NCBI RefSeq assembly: GCF_034092415.1
Contig: NZ_CP139304.1
Coordinates: 1,844,001-1,908,000, forward strand
Source of the DNA: Prochlorococcus sp. MIT 1341
GTDB taxonomy: Bacteria; Cyanobacteriota; Cyanobacteriia; PCC-6307; Cyanobiaceae
Reading direction: 5' to 3'
DNA: 64,000 bases
The notes under the pieces were generated by a model that was given only the letters and a program-made list of their open reading frames with translations, searched no databases and was not told where the DNA came from. Shown here in pieces: positions 55,671 through 64,000 of the stretch; the stretch's first letter is position 1; each line of letters opens with the position of its first letter. The position numbers were made by a program, and so were the translations under genes.

Positions 55671-57524
55671 GTGACTCTGACCTCATCTATTGGGAATCTG
55701 CGAAAACGTGATCACCAAGAATCTCGCAGAATTACTGGTGCTGAAGCCTTGATGGATTCTTTGCGTAGGCATAGTGTTCAGGTTGTTTTTGGTTACCCAG
55801 GAGGAGCAATTCTTCCTATCTATGACGCAGTGCATCATGCAGAGAAGGAAGGATGGCTTAAACATGTGCTTGTAAGACATGAGCAGGGTGGTACCCATGC
55901 TGCTGATGGCTATGCGAGGGCTACAGGAAAGGTTGGAGTGTGTTTTGGCACTTCTGGCCCTGGTGCGACCAATTTGGTTACAGGGATAGCGACTGCTCAA
56001 ATGGACTCTGTTCCAATGGTTGTCGTAACTGGACAAGTCCCTCGACCTTCTATTGGAACAGATGCCTTTCAGGAGACTGATATTTTTGGAATTACTCTTC
56101 CGATTGTTAAGCATTCATGGGTAGTTCGCGACCCTTCTGATCTAGCAACTGTTGTTGCACAGGCTTTTTATATTGCCTCTACTGGTAGACCAGGACCTGT
56201 CTTGATTGATATACCTAAGGATGTAGGTCAGGAGTTGTTTGATTACATTCCTGTTGAACCTGGAACTATTATCCCTAGAGGATTCAAACTTTCACCTGAA
56301 CCTTCAGATTCATCTATTGAGGAAGCCTTAGATCTAATAAATCGAGCTGAGCGTCCACTTTTATATGTAGGTGGTGGAGTTATATCTGCTAATGCTCATG
56401 AAAGCCTTGAAGCATTTGCTTTACGCCATCAACTACCTGTTACTACAACATTGATGGGTAAGGGGGCTTTTGATGAGAATCAACCTCTTTCAGTTGGCAT
56501 GCTTGGAATGCATGGAACAGCTTATGCAAATTTTGCTGTTACCGAATGCGATTTATTGATAGCAGTAGGTGCGAGATTTGATGACAGAGTTACTGGAAAG
56601 CTTGATACATTTGCTCCTCGTGCAAAGGTGATTCATTTTGAGATTGATCCTGCTGAGGTAGGTAAGAATAGGCGAGCTAATTTATCTATTGTCGGTGATG
56701 TTAGAGTTAGTTTGAAAAAGCTACTTGAGTTAAGTAAGCAACAAAAAATCAATGTGAATACTTTACCTTGGCTTAAGCAAATAGATTCTTGGAAGACTCG
56801 TTATCCACTTTTTACACCACCAGAAGATGGTGCCATTTACCCACAGGAGGTGTTGCTTGCTTTGAAGGGGATAGCATCAGATGCGTTTGTAACTACTGAT
56901 GTAGGCCAACATCAAATGTGGGCAGCTCAATATCTAAGCAATAAGGCAAGACATTGGATTAGTAGTGGAGGACTTGGAACAATGGGATATGGAATGCCTG
57001 CTGCCTTGGGGGTTCAAATCGCATTCCCAAATGAAAAGGTAGTTTGTATAGCCGGAGATGCGAGCATTCTTATGAATATTCAAGAGTTAGGAACTATTGC
57101 CCAATACAATCTTCCCGTAAAAGTGGTCATAGTAAATAATCACTGGCAAGGGATGGTTCGTCAGTGGCAAGAAAGCTTTTACAATGAGCGTTATTCTGCA
57201 TCGGACATGCTTTTGGGAATGCCCGACTTCATTGCCTTAGCTAAATCCTTTGGGTTAGGAGGTGTTTTGATCTCTGAGAGGAAGGATTTAACCTCTGAGT
57301 TAGAAAAGGCTTTTGCAGAAGAAGGCCCCATGTTGATTGATGTACATGTAAGAAGAGATGAAAATTGTTATCCAATGGTTCCTCCAGGTAAAAGTAATGC
57401 TCAGATGGTTGGCTTGCCTACTGATCCCGAGCAGATTGTAGATAAGCATCATGAATGTTCTTCGTGCGGTTTAATCAATTCTACGGATCATCGTTATTGT
57501 TCTGGATGTGGGGCTTTGCTTTGA
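55671..57524 (+). CDS. ilvB: Acetolactate synthase large subunit with a C-terminal zinc-ribbon tail
   Basis: First step of branched-chain amino-acid synthesis; needs a small subunit (ilvH) not in the window. 617 residues from GTG 55671 (VTLTSSIG); the frame is open 27 codons upstream. ThDP enzyme domains: FGYPGGAILPIYDA, RHEQGGTHAADGYARATG, and the ThDP motif GDASILMNIQEL...NNHWQGMVRQWQ. The last ~25 residues carry CSSCG and CSGCG pairs 16 residues apart, a zinc-ribbon-like element absent from typical enzymes. Its stop overlaps the next gene. Confidence 0.95.
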   Translation: MTLTSSIGNLRKRDHQESRRITGAEALMDSLRRHSVQVVFGYPGGAILPIYDAVHHAEKEGWLKHVLVRHEQGGTHAADGYARATGKVGVCFGTSGPGATNLVTGIATAQMDSVPMVVVTGQVPRPSIGTDAFQETDIFGITLPIVKHSWVVRDPSDLATVVAQAFYIASTGRPGPVLIDIPKDVGQELFDYIPVEPGTIIPRGFKLSPEPSDSSIEEALDLINRAERPLLYVGGGVISANAHESLEAFALRHQLPVTTTLMGKGAFDENQPLSVGMLGMHGTAYANFAVTECDLLIAVGARFDDRVTGKLDTFAPRAKVIHFEIDPAEVGKNRRANLSIVGDVRVSLKKLLELSKQQKINVNTLPWLKQIDSWKTRYPLFTPPEDGAIYPQEVLLALKGIASDAFVTTDVGQHQMWAAQYLSNKARHWISSGGLGTMGYGMPAALGVQIAFPNEKVVCIAGDASILMNIQELGTIAQYNLPVKVVIVNNHWQGMVRQWQESFYNERYSASDMLLGMPDFIALAKSFGLGGVLISERKDLTSELEKAFAEEGPMLIDVHVRRDENCYPMVPPGKSNAQMVGLPTDPEQIVDKHHECSSCGLINSTDHRYCSGCGALL

Positions 57525-57883
57525 TACTTAGAGGAGTTATTAGATATGCTTTTCCTTTCTTAATGTTTTTATTTTTGTTGTTAATTCCATTGCAATTATT
57601 TGCGGCAGAAGTACTTCAGATTAGAACCTCAATGGTTTTGCAAATTGGCGATCAGAATAGAAGTTATTCAGTTCGTTTGGCTTGCTTGGATGTAGACCCT
57701 TCTGATGAAAGAAAGGCAAGAGAGTTTTTGAAGTCAAAATTACCCAGAGGTAAGAAAATAAATTTCAAACCTAAAGGTGTAGTTGATGGTTCTCTTTTGG
57801 CAATAGTTACACCTATTGGGATGGAAAAGGATGTTTCTAGACAGCTTATTGATGCTAATCTTGGGAACTCTTTGTGTGATTAA
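57521..57883 (+). CDS. Secreted SNase-like (thermonuclease-fold) protein
   Basis: 120 residues from a TTG at 57521 overlapping the ilvB stop; a GGGG run seven bases upstream supports it, while a start at ATG 57563 lacks a ribosome site. A signal peptide ends LQLFA-AEV. The mature region resembles the staphylococcal nuclease OB fold: YSVRLACLDVDP, AREFLKSKLPRGKKINFKP, VVDGSLLAIVTP and LIDANLGNSLC. Catalytic arginines are not clearly retained. Probably periplasmic. Confidence 0.65.
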   Translation: MILRGVIRYAFPFLMFLFLLLIPLQLFAAEVLQIRTSMVLQIGDQNRSYSVRLACLDVDPSDERKAREFLKSKLPRGKKINFKPKGVVDGSLLAIVTPIGMEKDVSRQLIDANLGNSLCD

Positions 57884-57906
57884 TTTATCGACTTCTTTAG
57901 GTTAAC

Positions 57907-59580
57907 GTGTTAAGAATTGACCAGTTAAAGCTTCCGCTTGATCATCAGGAAGATTGCTTAAGAGACGCAATTGTTAAGCGCCTAGGGATTGGATTGAAAC
58001 GCTTGATTAGCTATCGTTTAGTTAAAAAGAGTATTGATGCACGCAAGCAAGGGCAGATAAAACTTATCTATAGCGTGGATGTGGAGGTAAAGGGAGAATC
58101 CTTTTTATTAAAGCGCCATGCAGGTAATAATCTAATTAGGAAAGCTCAAGATTGGAGTTATCGACCAGTTGTTTCTGCGAGTGAAAATCTCTCCGCTGCA
58201 GATTCTTCTAGGCCTGTAGTAGTAGGAGCTGGACCATGTGGCTATTTTGCAGCACTTTTGCTGGCCCAAATGGGCTTTAGACCTTTATTGCTTGAGCGTG
58301 GAAAAGAGGTGAAAGATAGAACCTCTCAAGTTTTTGGTTTCTGGAAAGGGCAATGCTCTTTAGATCAAGAATCAAATGTTCAATTTGGCGAGGGCGGAGC
58401 GGGTACATTTTCTGATGGGAAGCTTTATAGCCAAATTACAGATCCAAAAAAATATAAAAGTAAGGTACTTGAAGAGCTTGTAAAAAGTGGGGCAAACAAT
58501 GAAATTCTTACTCTCCATAGACCTCATATTGGAACCTTTAAACTTGCAACAGTTGTTCGAGGTTTACGAGAAAGAATTCTTGAGTTGGGGGGAGAGATAC
58601 GGTTTCAGACTCGTGTAGATGATCTTTTGATGGAGAGGACTTCACTCTCTAAAAAATCCTCCAAACCATTTCAGATAGTTGGCTTAAGACTTCAAGATGG
58701 AGGTGTTATTTCTTCTCGTAATGTTGTTTTTGCAGTAGGTCACTCTGCTCGAGATAGTTTTCAGATGCTTGAGAAAAGAGGGGTTTCACTACAACCCAAG
58801 CTTTTCTCCGTTGGCTTTCGAATAGAACATCCTCAAAGTCTTATTAATAAAGCCCGTTGGGGGGAAATGGCTGGGCACTCAAAACTTGGTCATGCCGAAT
58901 ATAAGTTGGTTTATCACGCAACTAATGGCCGATCTGTATATAGCTTTTGTATGTGCCCTGGAGGTTTGGTCGTTGGGTCGACTTCCGAAAAAGATTGTGT
59001 TGTCTCAAATGGAATGAGTCAACATTCTAGAAATGAACGAAATGCAAATAGTGCTCTGGTGGTGAATCTTTGTGCTGATGACTTCAAACGATTCGAGCGT
59101 TGGGAAGGGGATCCTTTGGTTGGAATTGCTTTGCAGCGCGATCTTGAGAAAAATGCCTTTCTTTTAGGAGAAGGTAGATATTTTGCACCTGTTCAGCGTT
59201 TAGAGGATTTCTTATTAGGGCAGGCCTCTACGTCTTTGGGAAAAGTAAAGCCTTCATATTTACCTGGAATTAAGGTTTCTGATTTGAGTAGATCATTGCC
59301 TGAATCTTTGATTGAAGCCTTAAGGGAGTCGATACCTTTTTTTGCAGAACGTATTGATGGGTTTGACTACCCTGATGCTGTTCTCACCGGAATTGAGACT
59401 CGTACTTCGTCCCCTGTAAGGATCACAAGAGATGCAACTTTAGAATCATTAAACACTTTTGGATTGATCCCAGCTGGAGAAGGAGCTGGCTATGCAGGTG
59501 GAATAATGTCTGCGGCTATAGATGGAATCAGAGCAGCGGAATCTATTGCGTTGAAGATTGCTAAAGAAAAAAATTATTGA
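57907..59580 (+). CDS. FAD-dependent dehydrogenase (COG2509)
   Basis: 557 residues from GTG 57907. A ~100-residue N-terminal domain precedes the FAD fold PVVVGAGPCGYFAALLLAQMG. FGEGGAGTFSDGKLYS near residue 160 and the C-terminal GLIPAGEGAGYAGGIMSAAIDG are characteristic of this family. The cysteine-bearing segment YSFCMCPGG is notable. Substrate unknown. The last 7 bases overlap the convergent pgeF gene. Confidence 0.87.
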   Translation: MLRIDQLKLPLDHQEDCLRDAIVKRLGIGLKRLISYRLVKKSIDARKQGQIKLIYSVDVEVKGESFLLKRHAGNNLIRKAQDWSYRPVVSASENLSAADSSRPVVVGAGPCGYFAALLLAQMGFRPLLLERGKEVKDRTSQVFGFWKGQCSLDQESNVQFGEGGAGTFSDGKLYSQITDPKKYKSKVLEELVKSGANNEILTLHRPHIGTFKLATVVRGLRERILELGGEIRFQTRVDDLLMERTSLSKKSSKPFQIVGLRLQDGGVISSRNVVFAVGHSARDSFQMLEKRGVSLQPKLFSVGFRIEHPQSLINKARWGEMAGHSKLGHAEYKLVYHATNGRSVYSFCMCPGGLVVGSTSEKDCVVSNGMSQHSRNERNANSALVVNLCADDFKRFERWEGDPLVGIALQRDLEKNAFLLGEGRYFAPVQRLEDFLLGQASTSLGKVKPSYLPGIKVSDLSRSLPESLIEALRESIPFFAERIDGFDYPDAVLTGIETRTSSPVRITRDATLESLNTFGLIPAGEGAGYAGGIMSAAIDGIRAAESIALKIAKEKNY

Positions 59581-60401
59581 TTGTTGGCTATACAACTCCA
59601 CTGGGTCGCTTTGATTTGATCTCTTCTCCATGAATGAAAGAAATTCTTTTCTTTCATGGTGCATATTGGACAAATAATGATTTGACTTGCCTTTACTCCT
59701 TCCATGATTAGTTGTTCAGATGCTGCTAGACGAAGATCAATCAATACTTTTTCTGTTTTATTATTACCCATGAAGCTTTCTTTTGTATCCGAATATCTTA
59801 CCCAATTTTCAGATTTTTTTAGTGGTTCAAATTTATCTCCTAGAGTCTTAGCAATGGCCTCATATATTTCAGTATTAACTTCATAATTATCTACGCTTAT
59901 TGCCGGTCCCATTACTATTATCAACGTCTCAATTTTTGCCCCTATTGAAATCAATTTCCTAAGAGTCATTGAGGTTATTCTTAAAGTGAGACCGCGCCAT
60001 CCCGCATGGCAAGCAGCAACTAGCCCACTTTCTGGATCTGCAAAAAATATCGGAATGCAATCCGCACTGTACAGCCAAAGGCTTTGCTTGCTCATATCAC
60101 TAACAAGACCATCTGCGGTAGGGAGAGGATGTTGCTTTGCTTGAGAAGCATATAAAACATTTCCAGTATGCTTCTGTCTTAACATATGCACTGTTTTGTG
60201 ATTAAACAAATATGATGATAACTCTTTAGGCTTTTTGTGGCTCCATTGCCGTGTGAAAAAGCCATGCCTAAAACCATGTTTTCTTAGAGCTTTTGCTTCA
60301 AGATAATAATTGCCTCCTAAATTAATCCAGGACCAATCTTTAATGTTTTTTGGTGCAAATTCATTTTTTTTACTTGCTTTTGTTGATAAAGATATTTGCA
60401 T
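59574..60401 (-). CDS. pgeF: Peptidoglycan editing factor PgeF (multicopper polyphenol oxidase/YfiH family)
   Basis: 275 residues. The family's Zn/active-site residues are visible: RQKHTGNVLY (His), YSADCIPIFF (Cys) and ACHAGWRGLTLRI (His). Members hydrolyse misplaced amino acids in peptidoglycan precursors; some also act on nucleosides or phenols. The ATG at 60401 follows a Tab2 gene on the same strand by 22 bases. Confidence 0.92.
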   Translation of the reverse strand: MQISLSTKASKKNEFAPKNIKDWSWINLGGNYYLEAKALRKHGFRHGFFTRQWSHKKPKELSSYLFNHKTVHMLRQKHTGNVLYASQAKQHPLPTADGLVSDMSKQSLWLYSADCIPIFFADPESGLVAACHAGWRGLTLRITSMTLRKLISIGAKIETLIIVMGPAISVDNYEVNTEIYEAIAKTLGDKFEPLKKSENWVRYSDTKESFMGNNKTEKVLIDLRLAASEQLIMEGVKASQIIICPICTMKEKNFFHSWRRDQIKATQWSCIANNQ

Positions 60402-60423
60402 TTAAGTTTATTCGCTAATGAGT

Positions 60424-61290
60424 TTAGATTACATCTCTAAGCATCCAAAATCCATCAAAGAATTCTTTTTTCGGGTTACTTTGAACAGCAATAAATTGTA
60501 GGCCAGTTCCATTTTCTCTTGTGTTCTTTAAATCCTTTTCCGCCATAATGGCTGTTTGTTGATCAAGATCAGTAACTAGCCATCTATCATCTTGTCCGGC
60601 TTCCAGTAAGAGTTGGGTTCGTTCAACTACAAGTCTGACTGGTTCTAATCCCCCTAACCAGGCAGCTAGTGCTAGTGATCGTGATTTACTGAATAGCCTT
60701 AATCCTGGGATGGGAAGCTCTGCATTTAAAACATCACCCATGGGCAAAAGACCATTGAATTCCATTGGCCATTCTTTGGCTTCTTGAAGGATACCCATTG
60801 GAATTGAGGCCCAGCTCCATGCATCTCCCCTTACTGCTTCAGGCAATGGGATCGGTTGATTCAGTATTGGTACAGGGGGAGGAGCTAATGGTCCTGCCAT
60901 GTATCCATCTTCATTGGGATATAGGTTTTTTTCCCTTTCGGATAGCCATTCAACAAGAGCATAAGTTCTCCTGCTGGAGATAATTTCTAGACCTAATTCT
61001 TCTGCGGCGCGTTTAACCATAGATTTCATTGATGTACGCCAGCACCTCAGTCTCAGAGGAGCTTCCCAGCCTTGCTTGTTTGCTTCCTCCAGGGCTTCTT
61101 TAAGAGCTTGCCCAAGCCATAGGGAATTGACCTCGTTTGCAGGGCAACGTTTTTCCCATTTAAATGGCTTTGAATTAGACAGATCTGGGGAGCTGATGAT
61201 GAGTAGCTCCCATCGCTTTTTGCCATCGGATTCAATAATTGGACGGGAGTAAAAGTCCAGCTCCCAATCAGCTTGTTTAAGAGTACTCAT
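60424..61290 (-). CDS. Tab2/Atab2 family RNA-binding protein
   Basis: 288 residues of the Tab2 family (DUF1092), restricted to cyanobacteria and plastids; the chloroplast protein activates translation of psaB mRNA. WELDFYSRPIIESDGKKRWELLI at the N-terminus, RCWRTSMKSMVKRAAEELG and the C-terminal DGFWMLRDVI are typical. Lies between the S1-domain gene and pgeF on one strand, a plausible operon linking translation genes. Confidence 0.93.
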   Translation of the reverse strand: MSTLKQADWELDFYSRPIIESDGKKRWELLIISSPDLSNSKPFKWEKRCPANEVNSLWLGQALKEALEEANKQGWEAPLRLRCWRTSMKSMVKRAAEELGLEIISSRRTYALVEWLSEREKNLYPNEDGYMAGPLAPPPVPILNQPIPLPEAVRGDAWSWASIPMGILQEAKEWPMEFNGLLPMGDVLNAELPIPGLRLFSKSRSLALAAWLGGLEPVRLVVERTQLLLEAGQDDRWLVTDLDQQTAIMAEKDLKNTRENGTGLQFIAVQSNPKKEFFDGFWMLRDVI

Positions 61291-61311
61291 TTGGATTGTT
61301 AGAAGGAGAGC

Positions 61312-62562
61312 TTATTCAGCAGCCTCTTCCTTATTTTTACTAAGAAGACTACGAGCCTTTTGGGCTCTTTCTTCAGCCTCAGATAATACTTTTTCTTTAT
61401 CTAAAAGTATCTCGCCGGGCATGCTTTCAAGCAGGGCGGTATTAAGACCAATACGTCCACGTTTCAGATCTAGTTCAGTTATTAACGCTTTGAGTTTATC
61501 TCCATAGTCGAAAACTTCTCTAAGGGATCTTAAAGATCCACCAGTAATCATTGATTGGTGAAGCAGACCGCTTACACCACCTAGGTCTACAAAGAATCCA
61601 TAGGGTTTTACTGCAACAATTTGTCCTTCTATGAGCTGACCGATTTCTAGCTCTCCTAGGCGAATAGCCAAAGCGGCTTTTTTTTCTGAAAGGACAAGCT
61701 TTCTGTTGTCAGGGTTTACTTCTAAGAATGTGACGACAAGATTTTTTCCAACCAGACTGTCATGATTGGCCCCATCAACAAGTTGTGAGCGTGGAATAAA
61801 TCCTCTTAGTCCTTCCAGATCACAGGTGACTCCTCCACGGTTAAAGCCATTGACGATGACCTTGACAACCTTTGCCTCTTTTTCAAGTTCTCTTACCTTT
61901 TCCCAGCTTTTTCGTAGTGCAAGTGCTCTGCAGCTGATAGTCACCATCCCATCAGCATTCTGTTCTCTAGTAACTAGTACTTCTAGCTCAAGTCCTTTTG
62001 GGAACTTTTCTTTGAGATTAGTGATGACGCCCAAACTACATTCATTCTTTGGCATGAAACCTGGCGCTTTACCACCAATGTCTACATAAACGCCATCACT
62101 CTCTACACCGATAACGGCGCCTGTTGCAATTTCTCCAGTGAGCCCAACAGGTTCGTTTTGGTCAAGTGCGGCAAGGAAGGCCTCTTCGTCAAAATCGAAG
62201 TCATCAACACTTCTTGAAGGGAGATTTTCTAGAGAAAAAGATTGATCTTTTCTGTTCTGTGAGTGTGCTTTAGAGGGTGAAAAATTATTAACTGGTCCAA
62301 GTAAATCGGCCATAGTTAGGCCATCAACCCCCTCCGGATTATTAGGGTTGCTTCTACCTGTAGCATCATTCTGAATAGAGGTTTCAAGAGTGGTTTGTGA
62401 CATCAGGGACTCTTCTTGGTCTGCTTTAGAAACCTCTTGTGCATGTTCTTCTTGCTCCTCACGCTTCCTGATATGCATAACCTGGGGAGGTTTGCGAGGA
62501 GGAGTTGCTTTTGTGGCCTTGGATTTAGGTCTGTTCGGCTGCAGACCCCCTGATTCGGTCAT
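61312..62562 (-). CDS. rpsA: Ribosomal protein S1-like RNA-binding protein
   Basis: 416 residues. An unstructured ~130-residue N-terminus (Lys/Pro/Glu/Gln-rich) precedes three S1 modules: TGAVIGVESDGVYVDIGGKAPGF, KVIVNGFNRGGVTCDLEGLRGF and EGQIVAVKPYGFFVDLGGVSGLL, with a short acidic/Ala tail. Cyanobacteria usually have two such S1 proteins (a ribosomal S1 and an Nbp1-type); three-domain length fits either, so the symbol is provisional. Upstream of Tab2 on the same strand. Confidence 0.87.
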   Translation of the reverse strand: MTESGGLQPNRPKSKATKATPPRKPPQVMHIRKREEQEEHAQEVSKADQEESLMSQTTLETSIQNDATGRSNPNNPEGVDGLTMADLLGPVNNFSPSKAHSQNRKDQSFSLENLPSRSVDDFDFDEEAFLAALDQNEPVGLTGEIATGAVIGVESDGVYVDIGGKAPGFMPKNECSLGVITNLKEKFPKGLELEVLVTREQNADGMVTISCRALALRKSWEKVRELEKEAKVVKVIVNGFNRGGVTCDLEGLRGFIPRSQLVDGANHDSLVGKNLVVTFLEVNPDNRKLVLSEKKAALAIRLGELEIGQLIEGQIVAVKPYGFFVDLGGVSGLLHQSMITGGSLRSLREVFDYGDKLKALITELDLKRGRIGLNTALLESMPGEILLDKEKVLSEAEERAQKARSLLSKNKEEAAE

Positions 62563-62625
62563 TGGGCCTTTTGTTCATCTTGCAACCAGTCTGACAGGCA
62601 AAGTGCTAAAAACAGGTTTGATTTG

Positions 62626-63441
62626 GTGAGTAGTATTTCTCGACGCTTTGAAGATTTTCACTGGACCGTTGTTTCTGATGAGGCAGGTCGTCAGGGTTCA
62701 ACATTGGTTTGGCCCTTTGGGGCTTGTGAGCAGCATGGGCCTCAATTACCTTTGTCAACGGACACTGTGTTTGCCGAAAGTATTCTTTCTGATGTGCTAC
62801 AGAGGCTCCCTGAGGATTGTCCGATTTGGAGACTTAATACACAGTCACTAGGTTTTTCTCCAGAACATCAATCTTTTCCAGGTACAATTTCTTTAAGTGG
62901 GGGTTTGCTTTTCCAACTTGTCCTAGAAGTTGGAAGTCAATTGGCGGAAATGGGCTTTCAACGACTGGTTTTATTTAATGCGCATGGGGGACAGATTGGT
63001 CTATTGCAAGCTGTAGCAAGACAGTTGAGAGTTCAAGCGCCAGCATTAGCTGTCCTTCCTTGCTTCCTTTGGCACGGGGTTGAATCTTTAGCGGATTTAA
63101 TACCTCCAGAGGAAGAGGAAGGAGGGCTTCATGCTGGACTCGCTGAAACAAGTCTGATGCTTTCAATTGCGCCTGGCCTTGTTGGATCTCAGAGACCAGT
63201 TGATGGCATTTGTTCGTCTGAAAATAAAATGAAGATTTGTCCGCCACCGCCAGGTTGGAGTCTTGAGGGACCTGCTCCATCAGCGTGGTTAACAAGGGAG
63301 CTTAGTGATTCTGGTGTCTTGGGTGATAGTCGCAAGGCAGGAACAGGATTAGGGGAGGAAATTAAGAAGGCTTTGGTTGAGCATTGGGTCAACCTTTTTA
63401 CAAGTTTGATGTGTAGCGATTGGCCTCTGGTCAGATCCTGA
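62626..63441 (+). CDS. Creatininase-family amidohydrolase
   Basis: 271 residues from GTG 62626; a TTG codon one earlier is in frame. Metal-site motifs: LVWPFGACEQHGPQLPLSTDT (Glu, His, Asp) near residue 30-50, FNAHGGQIGLL and LHAGLAETSLML (His, Glu). This is the creatininase/MftE/FAPy-deformylase superfamily; cyanobacterial members are unassigned. Divergent from the S1 gene and 92 bases before the aldehyde-deformylating oxygenase gene. Confidence 0.88.
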   Translation: MSSISRRFEDFHWTVVSDEAGRQGSTLVWPFGACEQHGPQLPLSTDTVFAESILSDVLQRLPEDCPIWRLNTQSLGFSPEHQSFPGTISLSGGLLFQLVLEVGSQLAEMGFQRLVLFNAHGGQIGLLQAVARQLRVQAPALAVLPCFLWHGVESLADLIPPEEEEGGLHAGLAETSLMLSIAPGLVGSQRPVDGICSSENKMKICPPPPGWSLEGPAPSAWLTRELSDSGVLGDSRKAGTGLGEEIKKALVEHWVNLFTSLMCSDWPLVRS

Positions 63442-63533
63442 AAAGTTGAACATCTGAAACTCTGCAACCAATTAACAACCTTTTTTGCACATACATGGTT
63501 ACAGTCCCCCATATTGAGTGTCAAAAGAAATCC

Positions 63534-64000
63534 ATGCAGACAATTGCATCTCCTTCCTCAGCTGTTATTGATGCCCCGAATGAAGAGTCTTCAGGGTTAA
63601 TTCCTGACTTCACTTCAGATGCTTATAAGGATGCTTATAGCAGGATCAATGCGATCGTCATTGAAGGCGAGCAGGAGGCTCACGATAATTACATTTACCT
63701 TGGGGAGCTTTTAGCTGATCAGAAGGAAGATCTAACTAAGCTCGCAAGGATGGAATTGCGCCATATGAAGGGTTTCACAGCTTGTGGAAAGAATCTTGGA
63801 GTTGAAGCTGATATGACTTTCGCTAAAGAGTTTTTTAAGCCGTTACATGAAAACTTTCAAACTGCTTTTAAGGAAGGAAAGGTTGCGACTTGTCTTCTTA
63901 TTCAGGCAATCCTTATTGAGGCCTTTGCTATCTCCGCATATCACATTTATATTCCCGTTTCTGATCCTTTCGCCAAAAAAATTACTCAAGGGGTAGTCCA
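63534..64000 (+). CDS. Aldehyde-deformylating oxygenase, 3' end cut by the window
   Basis: Ferritin-like di-iron enzyme converting fatty aldehydes to alkanes and formate in cyanobacteria. The window ends mid-gene after ~155 codons, so it has no stop here. Motifs match the family: [16 protein letters not shown] and [16 protein letters not shown] (metal ligands), [18 protein letters not shown] and [11 protein letters not shown]. The second His/Glu pair (DEYTH) lies beyond the window. An in-frame ATG 13 codons upstream (63495) has no ribosome site, so 63534 is preferred. The partner acyl-ACP reductase is expected next. Confidence 0.95.
   Translation, partial: MQTIASPSSAVIDAPNEESSGLIPDFTSDAYKDAYSRINAIVIEGEQEAHDNYIYLGELLADQKEDLTKLARMELRHMKGFTACGKNLGVEADMTFAKEFFKPLHENFQTAFKEGKVATCLLIQAILIEAFAISAYHIYIPVSDPFAKKITQGVV

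Overview
The window reads as a continuous piece of a picocyanobacterial chromosome, most likely a low-light Prochlorococcus or a very close relative. Supporting this are a photosystem II assembly lipoprotein (Psb27), a ferrochelatase carrying a chlorophyll-binding C-terminal helix, a cyanobacterial aldehyde-deformylating oxygenase, a Tab2-family protein, DUF2854 and DUF4278 proteins, a glutamine-responsive cyanobacterial leader RNA, and dense, moderately AT-rich gene packing with many short overlaps. I see no prophage, plasmid or CRISPR array. Species assignment is inference.

Layout. 1-4.1 kb: a truncated cation/proton antiporter convergent on gltX, then a tRNA-Asp, a small KOW-like protein, tRNA-Trp and rplS. 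4.1-12.4 kb: map, an SDR protein, a BioD/DRTGG protein, a DprA-like protein, YajQ, a prohibitin, hemL and glcD. 12.4-21.5 kb: xth, hypotheticals, larC, a flippase-like membrane protein, a glutamine-II type leader plus a 55-residue DUF4278 protein, an iron-type ABC permease, a CobW GTPase with a long His/acid tract, phhB and yjbQ. 21.5-22.1 kb: a gene-poor stretch with a probable small RNA. 22.1-31.4 kb: M32 carboxypeptidase, ppa, hemC, sigA, priA, argB. 31.4-44 kb: DUF2854, ssb, cobK, cutA, a PfkB kinase, purA, psb27, proS, a second pyrophosphatase-like gene, lepB, a decayed dihydroorotase and a two-module phosphatase. 44-54 kb: a CPBP protease, an FtsL-like gene with ftsI, tal, a geranylgeranyl-reductase-like oxidoreductase with frr and pyrH, cobO and a solitary tyrosine recombinase. 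54-64 kb: hemH, ilvB, an SNase-like protein, an FAD dehydrogenase, pgeF, Tab2, an S1-domain protein, a creatininase and the start of the alkane-forming oxygenase.

The genes are mostly housekeeping: tetrapyrrole synthesis (gltX, hemL, hemC, hemH, cobK, cobO), translation (gltX, proS, rplS, frr, two tRNAs, an S1 protein), nucleotide and amino-acid synthesis (purA, pyrH, argB, ilvB), cell wall and division (ftsI, pgeF) and photosystem assembly (psb27, Tab2).

No dramatic new system stands out. The best leads are the riboswitch with its small protein at 16.88-17.12 kb, the probable small RNA at 21.7 kb, a zinc-ribbon tail on acetolactate synthase, a pyrophosphatase paralogue lacking the general-base aspartate, an FtsL-like gene overlapping ftsI, and a solitary recombinase with a changed catalytic residue beside a 33-base perfect palindrome.
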